A stretch of DNA of 12,354 bases, from NCBI GenBank assembly GCA_016210895.1, contig JACQTG010000115.1, positions 1-12,354 on the forward strand, read 5' to 3'. The stretch comes from Acidobacteriota bacterium. GTDB lineage: Bacteria > Acidobacteriota > Terriglobia > Acidoferrales > 2-02-FULL-67-57. The translations under genes were made by a program, and so were the position numbers. Below are positions 1 to 8,878 of this stretch, piece by piece. The notes under the pieces were generated by a model. That model ran no database searches and was not told the DNA's origin. It saw only the letters and a list, made by a program, of their open reading frames with translations. The first letter of the stretch is position 1; every line of letters begins with the position of its first letter.

Positions 1-1
1 C

Positions 2-145
2 CCAAAACGAAGCTATCGGCTGAAATGGCAGTCTCGTCTGCCCCATGAAGTTGAGCTGGAGGAAACTTTTGTCCGCATGTTGACCCCTGTCCTACTGGAC
101 CCGACGAATGTTGCGGCCCAGTGGGCACCTCCGGTGCCCCCCCGC
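2..145 (+). pseudogene. Upstream part of the TonB-domain gene, in a different reading frame
   Basis: Frame 2 is open from the left window edge and reads as natural protein (for example HEVELEETFVRMLTPVLLDP) up to a proline-rich stretch at the C7 tract 137-143. Beyond the tract frame 2 turns into arginine/serine-rich, shadow-like sequence and stops at 230. Frame 3 continues from the same point as a proline/alanine-rich linker leading to a TonB domain. A proline-rich linker before a TonB C-terminal domain is normal for the family. The simplest reading is one gene whose frames are separated by one extra C in the homopolymer, through a sequencing/assembly error or a true mutation. The gene's start lies left of the window, and I do not recognise the domain in this upstream part. 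Confidence 0.5.
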
Positions 146-479
146 AGCAGGAGCCCTCGCGAAAAAACCGGCTCAGGAACTCGCGCCAGGGATATTCTCC
201 ATTGGAGTCGATGTTCGTCCGCCAGAGTGTGAATCGTGTCCCGACCCTTACTATACAAGCAACGCACGGGACGCAAATGTACAAGGAACGGTGAAGTTAC
301 TTGCCGTGGTGACTGAAAGCGGGCGCATGGGAGGTATCCGACTTGCACAGTCACTTGGATTTGGGCTGGATGAGTCGTCCGTAGTCTGTGTGTCTGAATG
401 GCAGCTTAAACCGGCCTTGCGAAGTGGGAAACCCATCCGTGTGCTTATGCACGTGGAAATGAATTTTCGACTTTTCTAA
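108..479 (+). CDS. TonB C-terminal domain (energy-transducer-like) protein, probably 5'-truncated by a frameshift
   Basis: The last 85 or so residues form a TonB C-terminal domain of the kind common in acidobacterial envelope proteins. YYTSNARDANVQGTVKLL (48-65) matches the usual 'YP..AR...I.G.V' entry strand. GFGLDESSV (84-92) and SEWQLKPALRSGKPI (96-110) match the 'G.G.D..A...V..W.F.PA...G.PV' end. Such domains contact outer-membrane receptors or sit at the end of larger envelope proteins. The ATG at 108 is the first in-frame start after a stop at 81, but its first dozen residues (MLRPSGHLRCPP) look out of frame and no Shine-Dalgarno precedes it. The true N-terminus probably lies in frame 2 upstream, joined at the C7 tract 137-143. 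No membrane anchor or signal peptide is visible in this fragment. The gene ends 26 bases before polX. Confidence 0.7.
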   Translation: MLRPSGHLRCPPAAGALAKKPAQELAPGIFSIGVDVRPPECESCPDPYYTSNARDANVQGTVKLLAVVTESGRMGGIRLAQSLGFGLDESSVVCVSEWQLKPALRSGKPIRVLMHVEMNFRLF

Positions 480-505
480 CCTGGAAACCGATAGGCTGTT
501 CTGCG

Positions 506-2236
506 ATGGAGAACCGGGAAGTAGCGCGCATTCTGCAGGAGACGGCCAACCTGCTGGAGATTGACGGGGCCGACATCGGCCGCTACCGCAGCTACGAAAA
601 AGTTTCCCAAACCATCGAAAACCTCTCCGAGCGCGTCGAAGAGCTGGCCCGCGCCGACACCCTGACCGAGCTGCCCGGCGTCGGCGAGCGCATGGCCGAG
701 CACATCCAGGAAATCCTCAAAACCGGCAAGTACTCGCTGCATCAACGACTGTTGAAAAAATACCCCCATACCCTTCTTGACGTCCTCAACTTGCCCAGTC
801 TCGGCCCCAAAAAGACCGCGCTGCTGTGGAGGAAGTTCAAGGCGGCCACCGTGGGTGACGTGGAAAAACTCGCCCGCGCCGCGAAGCTGCGTGACCTGGC
901 CGGCTTTGGGGAGAAGAGCGAGCAGAACATCCTCAAGGGCATTGAGATGTACAAACGCCAGGCCGGACGCTTCCATCTCGACGAAGCCGACCGCACCGCT
1001 CAGGAACTCATCGTCTACATCGAAGACTTCGGCAAGACAGTCCAGAGGGTGACACCGGCGGGCTCACTCCGTCGCGGCAAAGAGACCATCGGCGACCTCG
1101 ACCTCCTGCTCATCTCCAAGGAAGTCGAAAAGATCAGCGAGTACATCCTCAAGTACCCAAAGATTGAGCAGCAACTCGTCCGGGGGGAAAACAAGGTGAG
1201 CTTCAAGCTGGCGAACGCGATGCAAGTGGATGTACGCATCCTGGAGGAGCGCTCGTTCGGCGCCGCGCTGCAATACTTCACCGGCAACAAGGAGCACAAC
1301 ATCGTGCTGCGCGGCCGCGCCAAAGACCGTGGATGGAAACTCTCTGAATATGCGCTGGAGACGATCAAGAGTGGGCGCTTCGTCGCCGGCCGCACGGAAA
1401 AAGAAATTTACGAAAAACTCGGTCTCGCCTACATCGAGCCCGAGTTGCGGGAGAACACGGGCGAGATCGAGGCAGCTGAGAAGGGTGAGCTGCCCAAGCT
1501 GGTTGAACTCGACGACATCCGCGGTGACCTGCAAATGCACACCACGGCCAGCGACGGCAAGAATTCCATCGAGGAGATGGCCCAGGCGGCGAAGAAGCAC
1601 GGCTACGAATACATCGCCCTGACCGACCACTCCAAAGCGGTCACCGTCGCCAATGGCCTGGATGAAAAGCGCACGCTGGAGCAAATCAAAAAGATCCACC
1701 AAGCGCAGCTGCGGGTGGACGGCATTCGGCTGCTTGCCGGTATGGAGGTGGACATCCTGAAAGACGGGCGGCTCGACTTGGATGATGAAGTGCTCGCCCA
1801 GCTCGACGTCGTCGTTGCCTCGGTCCACTCCTATATGAGCCTGGAACCCGCGGCGATGACCGACCGGATGATGCGTGCCTTCGAGAACCCACATCTAATG
1901 ATCTTGGCGCACCCGACCGGACGACTGCTGCTGCGACGCGATCCGTTCGCCTACGACCTCGAGCGCGTGCTGGACGAGGCGGCCGGGCGCGGCATCGCGC
2001 TCGAATGCAATGCTTACCCGGATCGGCTGGACCTCAAGGACGTGCACCTGCGGATGGCCAAGGAACGCGGGGTCAAGATCGTCATCTCCACCGACTCCCA
2101 TTCGACCACGCATCTGCCCTTTATGAAGTACGGCGTGCTGATGGCCCGGCGCGGCTGGCTCGAAAAGAGCGACGTGCTGAACACATTGCCAGCCGACAAG
2201 CTGCTCAAGAGCCTGCAACGCCACGCACGCCATTGA
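506..2236 (+). CDS. polX: DNA polymerase/3'-5' exonuclease PolX (family X polymerase with PHP domain)
   Basis: A 576-residue protein, the usual length for bacterial PolX, which fills short gaps in base-excision repair and trims DNA 3' ends with its PHP nuclease. Three helix-hairpin-helix motifs lie at about 54-71 (LPGVG), 95-108 and 130-143. The pol beta nucleotidyltransferase core carries GSLRRG (186-191), the catalytic pair D197 and D199 in GDLDLLL, and the third aspartate D242 in QVDVR. The PHP domain (about 340-570) carries DLQMHTTASDG (341-351), TDH (373-375), E414, H441, H469, and D530/H532 in STDSH. Position 343 is Q where many homologues have the first His of HxH; as I recall, Thermus PolX also has Q there. 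The ATG at 506 has only a weak Shine-Dalgarno. It follows the TonB-domain gene by 26 bases, so it may share its transcript. Confidence 0.95.
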   Translation: MENREVARILQETANLLEIDGADIGRYRSYEKVSQTIENLSERVEELARADTLTELPGVGERMAEHIQEILKTGKYSLHQRLLKKYPHTLLDVLNLPSLGPKKTALLWRKFKAATVGDVEKLARAAKLRDLAGFGEKSEQNILKGIEMYKRQAGRFHLDEADRTAQELIVYIEDFGKTVQRVTPAGSLRRGKETIGDLDLLLISKEVEKISEYILKYPKIEQQLVRGENKVSFKLANAMQVDVRILEERSFGAALQYFTGNKEHNIVLRGRAKDRGWKLSEYALETIKSGRFVAGRTEKEIYEKLGLAYIEPELRENTGEIEAAEKGELPKLVELDDIRGDLQMHTTASDGKNSIEEMAQAAKKHGYEYIALTDHSKAVTVANGLDEKRTLEQIKKIHQAQLRVDGIRLLAGMEVDILKDGRLDLDDEVLAQLDVVVASVHSYMSLEPAAMTDRMMRAFENPHLMILAHPTGRLLLRRDPFAYDLERVLDEAAGRGIALECNAYPDRLDLKDVHLRMAKERGVKIVISTDSHSTTHLPFMKYGVLMARRGWLEKSDVLNTLPADKLLKSLQRHARH

Positions 2237-2339
2237 CGCCAGCTTGCAAAAGGTCAGGCGTTTGCCCATCATAAGGGCCTTGCTTGTGCGGGAAATGTTC
2301 CCCAAATCAGTGGTTCATCCATGAGAGCAGGAGTGTAGC

Positions 2340-3656
<1,317 letters not shown>

Positions 3657-3672
3657 CGCTCAGTCGCTCGCT

Positions 3673-5400
3673 CTAGGGCAGGTTAGCGGCAACAGGGGCG
3701 GGGCGCACCGAATCGAGCAGGGCCTGGCGGGCAGCGTGGGGGATGATGCGCCAGTTGTTGTCCACGGCCGGGGAAAGCGTGCCTTGTTCCCGCAGGTAGT
3801 CAATCAGCAGGTCACGAATCTCGCGGTCTACGCGCTGGAGAATCTTCGCCCCGCGGAACATTGTGTAGCCTCCGCCGCCAGCGTAGCGGTAGCTGTTGAG
3901 GGCCAGCCGGAGCTTGCGGGCCGGGTCTAGCGGTTGACCCTGGAATTGCAAGTTCACGATGCGCTCCCCGACCGGCTTGGCCAGGTCAATCTCATAGCTC
4001 ACCCCGCCGGCAATATCGAAGTTGTAGCCGAGCATTCGGGGATTGGTCAGCGGTTGGCCCGGCGCCACCGGATAGGCCTGGAAGAACTGGGCCGCACGCT
4101 CGAGCGCCTGGCGCAGTGCGGCTCCCGTGGTCTCGATGGTGTAGAGCTGGTTCTCGTAGGGGTAGAGAGCGTAGAGATGCCGCACGGTGAGTGGCCCAGC
4201 GGGGATTTCCACCCAAGGAGAGAAGACAGCCGTCAGTGAAACGTCGGCGTGGCCGAAGTGAAGCTGCGTGCGCTCGACCACTTCCGCCAGTGGATGATCT
4301 TCAAACCGCGCCGTGCGAGCCGAGACCGGCTCTGGCACCTCCGCCACGACGGTATTCAGCCAGCGCTCCGCGGCCTGGTGCACCTGGCGGGCGAGTTCCA
4401 GAATCTCCGCATCGGGCTCAACGCTCTCGTCCACAGGAATCAGGCGGCTTTCTTTCTCCACCACATGCCACGGCTCCTGGCTGCCACCACGCGTGAGCGT
4501 CAGGCGCAACTCCGCCACCGATTGCCCCCAGTTCTTGGGTTGCACGAGCCGGACACCATTAACGTCCAGGCCGGCTAGCTCCTGGTGGGAATGCCCGAAA
4601 ATGATGGCATCAATGCCCTGAACCTGCTCGGCCAGCTCCCAGACGGCATCCTCACCCGGCAGGCCGGGAGTGGGTTCGGCTGTCACTGGATCGCGCCCGA
4701 GCCCGGCGTGCACCATCAACAAGACCACGTCAGCGCGCCGACGGAGTTCAGGGACGTATTCGCGTGCCGTCTTTATCAGATCGTGGAAACGGTAGCCACG
4801 GTAGTGCTCACGCACCTCCCAGTTGGGAATCGCGGGGGTCACCATTCCCAGCACAGCCACGCGGACACCGGCAACGTCGCGAATAACGTAAGGCGGAAAA
4901 CTTCGGCGTGAGTCGTGATAATAGCCCGTCAAGTTGGCCGCCAGCCAGGGGAAGCGCGCCTGCTCTTTGAGCCGCCAAAGTGTCTCCAGCCCAAAGTTAA
5001 ACTCGTGGTTGCCGACCGCCAAGGCGTCGTAACCCATCAGGTTCATCACCGTCACGATCGGGTTCGGTTCCTTCGGGTGCATACGGGCGGCCACGTAGGC
5101 AAGGGGCGTTCCCTGGAAAGCGTCGCCGCAATCGACGAGCAGCGTGTTCGGCTGGCTCGCGCGCAGATGCTTGACCAGCGTAGCCACCTGCGCCAAGCCG
5201 CGCGACCGTGCCCGTGCGGTCAGGTAATCATACGGATAGATGTGGCCGTGGACATCGGTTGTGGCCAGAATTGTCAGTGTAACGCTCTCATCTGCCTGCG
5301 CGGGGATTGCCCCGAGGAGGCAGACGACAAGCGCTGCACTGGCCCACAGGCCGAGCCTACAGAGACGCGCTGGGCGAGAATGCTCGCGCGCTCGGGTCAT
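3673..5400 (-). CDS. cpdB: Secreted CpdB-like 2',3'-cyclic-nucleotide 2'-phosphodiesterase/3'-nucleotidase (5'-nucleotidase superfamily)
   Basis: A two-domain exported metallophosphoesterase that would dephosphorylate extracellular or periplasmic nucleotides. From the ATG at 5400 it has 575 residues with a signal peptide (hydrophobic core about 17-32, then IPAQA). The metal-binding domain shows TTDVHGH (D49, H51), GDAFQG (D93), GNHEFNFG (N131, H132), H231 in MVHAGLG, and FGHSH (H270, H272). The C-terminal substrate domain has YNFDIAGGVSYEID, NSYRYAGGGG and a terminal VDNNWRI, closer to E. coli CpdB than to UshA as I recall them. The Asn after NHEF also fits CpdB, where UshA has the Asp of its His-Asp dyad. 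The start is placed at 5400 because ATGA overlaps the stop of the upstream GAF gene; a GTG at 5415 is possible. The exact substrate among the superfamily is inferred. Confidence 0.85.
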   Translation of the reverse strand: MTRAREHSRPARLCRLGLWASAALVVCLLGAIPAQADESVTLTILATTDVHGHIYPYDYLTARARSRGLAQVATLVKHLRASQPNTLLVDCGDAFQGTPLAYVAARMHPKEPNPIVTVMNLMGYDALAVGNHEFNFGLETLWRLKEQARFPWLAANLTGYYHDSRRSFPPYVIRDVAGVRVAVLGMVTPAIPNWEVREHYRGYRFHDLIKTAREYVPELRRRADVVLLMVHAGLGRDPVTAEPTPGLPGEDAVWELAEQVQGIDAIIFGHSHQELAGLDVNGVRLVQPKNWGQSVAELRLTLTRGGSQEPWHVVEKESRLIPVDESVEPDAEILELARQVHQAAERWLNTVVAEVPEPVSARTARFEDHPLAEVVERTQLHFGHADVSLTAVFSPWVEIPAGPLTVRHLYALYPYENQLYTIETTGAALRQALERAAQFFQAYPVAPGQPLTNPRMLGYNFDIAGGVSYEIDLAKPVGERIVNLQFQGQPLDPARKLRLALNSYRYAGGGGYTMFRGAKILQRVDREIRDLLIDYLREQGTLSPAVDNNWRIIPHAARQALLDSVRPAPVAANLP

Positions 5401-5921
5401 TCCTGCTTGAAGCACTGGGAGAGGGCAGCGGCGGTTCGGACGAGCTCTTCCAAGTCTTTGGTGGTGAAGTTTTCTCCTGCGGCGCCGGGCGTCTTCCCTT
5501 TGCGCGACACCTGAATCACGCCCCTCGCTTTGCCTTCGAGCATAATGGGCACGCTCAGAATCTTCTGAATCGGCACGGCACCTTTGTCGCTGACCGAGAC
5601 GCCCTCAAACACACTGGCATGGCGGACCGCGGAGAAATTGTTAACCATTTCCGCCCGACCCTCGCGCACGGTGCGCACCGCCAGCGCGCTGGTGCTGCTC
5701 ATGGGAATGTTCCCCACCCTGGCCAGTTTGTCAGGAATCAGAAAGTTCAGTTGCTTGCCATCCGGCGCCAACTCCAGCAATGCAACCTCACCGGCAGTCA
5801 CCTTGTAGCTCTCTGCAATGGCGCTGGCAATTTGGGCGCAGTCGGCCGGCTCGAGGTGTTTCCCGCTTTTCAGGACCTTGTTGACTATGTGGCTCACGCG
5901 CGCGCTCAAGCCTTCAGCCAT
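5397..5921 (-). CDS. Stand-alone GAF-domain protein
   Basis: A 174-residue soluble protein consisting essentially of one GAF domain, a small-molecule or cofactor-sensing fold. Visible GAF features are the helix and strand PADCAQIASAIAESYKV (25-41), the switch region TSALAVRTVREGRAEMVNNF and the strand pair KILSVPIMLEGKARGVIQVS. There is no output domain: no histidine kinase, GGDEF, HTH or phosphatase motif. The free-methionine-sulfoxide-reductase subfamily is unlikely, because the only cysteines are in PADCAQ and SQCFKQE and its clustered catalytic cysteines are absent. The start at 5921 is well supported by GAGGAG (5930-5935 on this strand), eight bases upstream. It follows sdhB by 80 bases and overlaps the CpdB-like gene by ATGA, so those last two are likely translationally coupled. 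The ligand and role are unknown; association with complex II or nucleotide metabolism is only a contextual guess. Confidence 0.82.
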   Translation of the reverse strand: MAEGLSARVSHIVNKVLKSGKHLEPADCAQIASAIAESYKVTAGEVALLELAPDGKQLNFLIPDKLARVGNIPMSSTSALAVRTVREGRAEMVNNFSAVRHASVFEGVSVSDKGAVPIQKILSVPIMLEGKARGVIQVSRKGKTPGAAGENFTTKDLEELVRTAAALSQCFKQE

Positions 5922-6001
5922 TCGTTCTGCTCCTCAAGCGTAGCCATGTGGTTCTGAAGATTACGCTGGTTTTGGGACCCGTGCAACTCCACCTCTGAGC
6001 C

Positions 6002-6700
6002 CTACCTTCCGCCTAGCAGAATTGCTTTCTTGATCTCGCCAATCGCACGCGTGACGTCAATCCCGCGCGGGCAAGCATCGACGCAGTTGAAAATTGTCCG
6101 GCAGCGCCACACACCCTCGCGCGCGCTCAGCAGGCTCAAGCGCTCGGCAGTGGCTTCGTCCCGGCTGTCGAAGACGAAGCGGTGGGCGTTGACGATGGCG
6201 GCTGGGCCGACGTAGTCCGGATTCGACCAAAAGGAAGGACAGGCCGTAGTGCAGGCCGCGCACAGGATGCATTTCGTGGTGTCGTCGTAGCGCTGGCGCT
6301 CGCTCGGCGACTGGCGGCGCTCCGTCTTGGGAGCGGGCTCGGGGGCCATCAGATAAGGCTGGATGGCGCGGAGTTTGGCGAAAAAGCCGTCCATATCCAC
6401 AACCAGGTCTTTCACCACAGCGAAGCCGCGCAAGGGCTCCACGGTGATTTCCTCGCCCAGGTCGCGCACCAGCGTCTTACACGCCAGCCGGTTCTTGCCG
6501 TTGATGAGCATGGCGTCGGATCCGCAGATGCCGTGCTCGCAGGAACGCCGGAAGGCGAGCGTGCCGTCCTGGTACCACTTGGCGGAGTGCAGGGCATCGA
6601 GTACGCGGTCGGTGGGCTCAACTTCGACCTGGAATTCCGACCAGTAGGGCGTGGTGTCCCGCCCGGCCTCAAAGCGCTTCACGCGCAGCTTGACCCTCAT
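6002..6700 (-). CDS. sdhB: Succinate dehydrogenase iron-sulfur subunit
   Basis: Carries electrons from the flavin of SdhA to the quinone site through three clusters, on the cytoplasmic face of the inner membrane. The 232-residue length is typical. The [2Fe-2S] ligands are C54, C59, D62 and C74 (CEHGICGSD...LAC); an Asp at the third position is also normal in E. coli SdhB. The [4Fe-4S] ligands are C144, C147, C150 (CILCAAC) and C210 in CPRGI. The [3Fe-4S] ligands are C154, C200 and C206, with no extra Cys that would turn it into a 4Fe cluster, so the pattern is that of a normal complex II subunit. The ATG at 6700 lies 37 bases after the sdhA stop, with only a modest Shine-Dalgarno. It is the fourth gene of the sdhCDAB run. 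Confidence 0.95.
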   Translation of the reverse strand: MRVKLRVKRFEAGRDTTPYWSEFQVEVEPTDRVLDALHSAKWYQDGTLAFRRSCEHGICGSDAMLINGKNRLACKTLVRDLGEEITVEPLRGFAVVKDLVVDMDGFFAKLRAIQPYLMAPEPAPKTERRQSPSERQRYDDTTKCILCAACTTACPSFWSNPDYVGPAAIVNAHRFVFDSRDEATAERLSLLSAREGVWRCRTIFNCVDACPRGIDVTRAIGEIKKAILLGGR

Positions 6701-6737
6701 CGAGCCTGCGCCTCGCCTGTTCGTCGGCTCACTGGCA

Positions 6738-8483
6738 TCAGTATTTTCGCTCCTGCGGCTGGAAGCGGGTGATGGTTACGGGCTTGTACCTCAGTTCGAT
6801 GACGCCGCTGGCCGTGCGGTAAGCGAGCGAATGCTTCAGCCAGTTGCCGTCGTCGCGGTGGGGGAAGTCCTCGCGGAAATGCGCGCCGCGGCTTTCCTCA
6901 CGGGCCAGGGCTGCAGCCGTCGTCACTTCGGCCACGTCGAGCAGAAACCCGAGTTCGATGGCTTCCACCAGGTCGGTGTTGAACACCCGGCTGCGGTCCT
7001 GAGTCCGAACCTGCTGGTAGCGTTGCTGTAACTCCCGCACGCGGTCGTAGACTTCGGTCACGCTCTCCCGGTCGCGGAAGACAGAGGCCTTGTCCATCAT
7101 CTCGCGGCGGAGTTCCTCCCGCACGTCCGCCACCCTCTCGGCTCGTTCATTGCCGCCCTCCTGCAGGCGAGCCGTTAGTGCGCGGGCATTGTCGGCTGGG
7201 TTCGCGGGGAGCGCGGGAAACTCGTTCTCGCGCACGAAGCGGCGGATGTCTTGCCCGGCGCGCCGCCCAAAAACCAGAATATCCACGAGGGAGTTGGTTC
7301 CCAGCCGGTTGGCGCCGTGCACGGAGACGCAGGCGCACTCACCCGCGGCGTAGAGGCCGGCCAGGGGCGTGTTCTTTTCATCCACAACCACGCGCCCCCA
7401 AACATCGGTGGGAATGCCGCCCATGGCGTAGTGAGCCGTGGGCTGGACGGGGATGGGCTCCTCCACCGGGTCGAGACCCAAATAGGTTCGGACGAAGTCC
7501 GTGATGTCGGGCAACTTGACTTCGATTACTTCGCGCCCCAGGTGGGTAATGTCCAGGTGAACGTACCACTTGCCGTTGATGCCGTGCCCCTGGCGCAATT
7601 CGCGGTAGATGGCGCGGGAGATGATGTCGCGCGGCGCTAGGTCGAGCAGCGTGGGCGCATATTTCTCCATGAATCGCTCCTGGCGGCCATTGATGAGCTT
7701 TCCCCCTTCGCCCCGCGCCCCTTCCGTGATCAGGATACCGAGCTTGTAGATGCCGGTGGGATGAAACTGAAAGAACTCCATGTCCTCGAGCGGGAGGCCT
7801 CGGCGGAACACCACCGCCATGCCGTCGCCGGTGAGCGCTTGAGCATTGGAGGTGGTTTGGTAGATGCGCCCGCAGCCTCCGGTGGCAAACAGCACCGCCT
7901 TGGCGTGAAAGACATGCAGTTGACCGTCGGCAATCGACAGCGCCACCACACCGGCCGTATGGTGGCGGTCGGCCAGTAGGTCGAGCACAAAGTATTCATT
8001 GAAGAACTGTACATTGTGGCGGATGCACTGCTGATAGAGCGTCTGCAGAATCATATGGCCGGTGCGGTCGGCGGCGTAGCAGGAGCGGCGGACCGGCGCC
8101 TTGCCGTGCTCGCGCGTGTGGCCGCCGAACCGCCGCTGGTCGATTTTTCCGTCCGGCGTGCGATTGAACGGAAGGCCCCAGTGCTCAAGCTCGTAAACCG
8201 TGTCGATGGCCTCGCGGGCGAGGATTTCGACTGCGTCCTGGTCGGCCAGGTAGTCGCTCCCCTTGACCGTGTCGAACATGTGCCATTCCCAGTGGTCTTC
8301 CTCGGTGTTGCCGAGCGCCGCGCCGATGCCGCCCTGGGCCGTCCCGGTATGCGAGCGCGTCGGGTAGAGCTTGCTCAGTACGGCGACGTCGTGGCCAGCC
8401 AGGTTGACAGCCGCCATCAGGCCGGCGCCGCCACCGCCGACAATGACGACCTCGTGCTGGTGATAGACAGCCGCTGGAGGCAC
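6738..8483 (-). CDS. sdhA: Succinate dehydrogenase flavoprotein subunit
   Basis: Oxidises succinate to fumarate on covalently bound FAD. The 581-residue protein has an N-terminal dinucleotide loop (VVIVGGGGAGLMAA, 12-25) and the FAD-linking histidine H45 in RSHTGTAQGG. Active-site residues at the standard places are H241 (FHPTG), T253-E254 (TEGARGEGG), R285 (PRDIISR), H351 (HYAMGG) and R393 (GANRLGTNSL). The start is GTG at 8483, two bases after the sdhD stop. It is supported by GGGAG (8490-8494 on this strand) six bases upstream, which lies inside a 12-base perfect palindrome at 8489-8500. The near-contact with sdhD indicates one transcript and probably coupled translation. Fumarate reductase has the same fold, but the neighbouring anchors and the aerobic-style TCA context favour succinate dehydrogenase. 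Confidence 0.96.
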   Translation of the reverse strand: MPPAAVYHQHEVVIVGGGGAGLMAAVNLAGHDVAVLSKLYPTRSHTGTAQGGIGAALGNTEEDHWEWHMFDTVKGSDYLADQDAVEILAREAIDTVYELEHWGLPFNRTPDGKIDQRRFGGHTREHGKAPVRRSCYAADRTGHMILQTLYQQCIRHNVQFFNEYFVLDLLADRHHTAGVVALSIADGQLHVFHAKAVLFATGGCGRIYQTTSNAQALTGDGMAVVFRRGLPLEDMEFFQFHPTGIYKLGILITEGARGEGGKLINGRQERFMEKYAPTLLDLAPRDIISRAIYRELRQGHGINGKWYVHLDITHLGREVIEVKLPDITDFVRTYLGLDPVEEPIPVQPTAHYAMGGIPTDVWGRVVVDEKNTPLAGLYAAGECACVSVHGANRLGTNSLVDILVFGRRAGQDIRRFVRENEFPALPANPADNARALTARLQEGGNERAERVADVREELRREMMDKASVFRDRESVTEVYDRVRELQQRYQQVRTQDRSRVFNTDLVEAIELGFLLDVAEVTTAAALAREESRGAHFREDFPHRDDGNWLKHSLAYRTASGVIELRYKPVTITRFQPQERKY

Positions 8484-8485
8484 AG

Positions 8486-8869
8486 CTAACTCCCGGGAGT
8501 GAAGGCCAGAATCACATACGAACCCACAGCAAGAAAGAAAAAGGTGAAGAAGTAGACACCCACCAAGGACAGGACGCGCAACCCGGGGCGGCGCAGGTAG
8601 TCATCCACGAGGACACGGAGACCGTTCATTCCGTGGACCAAGGCTAGCATCAGCAAGAACCAGTCGTAGAGCCGCCAGAGCGGGTTGCGGTAGCGGGTGG
8701 CAACGAAGGCAAAGTCGATTTCCTCGACCCCATGGATAAGATGCATGATGACCAGATGCCCGAGCGCCAGCACGAGCAACAGCACCCCAGATACCCGCAT
8801 GAACACCCAGGCATAGAGCTCGAATCCACCTGCTGGTCGCTCGTGTCCTCCACCTGCCCATTCCGGCAC
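8486..8869 (-). CDS. sdhD: Succinate dehydrogenase membrane anchor subunit SdhD
   Basis: A 127-residue integral membrane protein with three hydrophobic segments (about 22-46, 66-88 and 98-123) that would anchor SdhAB and help to bind haem and quinone. Segment 1 has MRVSGVLLLVLALGH, with H38 as a candidate haem ligand plus H43 and H46. Segment 2 has HGMNGLRVLVDDY (H79). H79 matches the haem-ligand position of E. coli SdhD (HAWIG...DY), with an Asp-Tyr pair nearby as at the quinone site. The start is GTG at 8869, preceded by GAGGTG that overlaps the sdhC stop; only nine bases separate the two genes. Its motifs mirror those of SdhC at almost the same spacing, as described in the findings. The subunit assignment rests on gene order and motif similarity. 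Confidence 0.87.
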   Translation of the reverse strand: MPEWAGGGHERPAGGFELYAWVFMRVSGVLLLVLALGHLVIMHLIHGVEEIDFAFVATRYRNPLWRLYDWFLLMLALVHGMNGLRVLVDDYLRRPGLRVLSLVGVYFFTFFFLAVGSYVILAFTPGS

Positions 8870-8878
8870 GCCCGCACC

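Noticed and set aside
13..354. 113-residue open frame on the - strand at the left edge
   Set aside because: It lies opposite the TonB-domain gene and shows no recognisable motif or ribosome-binding site.
1064..1894. 276-residue open frame on the - strand opposite polX
   Set aside because: polX is continuous and motif-complete on the + strand. The antisense product shows no family motif and is a normal consequence of GC-rich codon use.
2290..2302. Small hairpin GGGAA-ATG-TTCCC after polX as a terminator
   Set aside because: A 5-base stem with a 3-base loop and no T-run is too weak to call a terminator.
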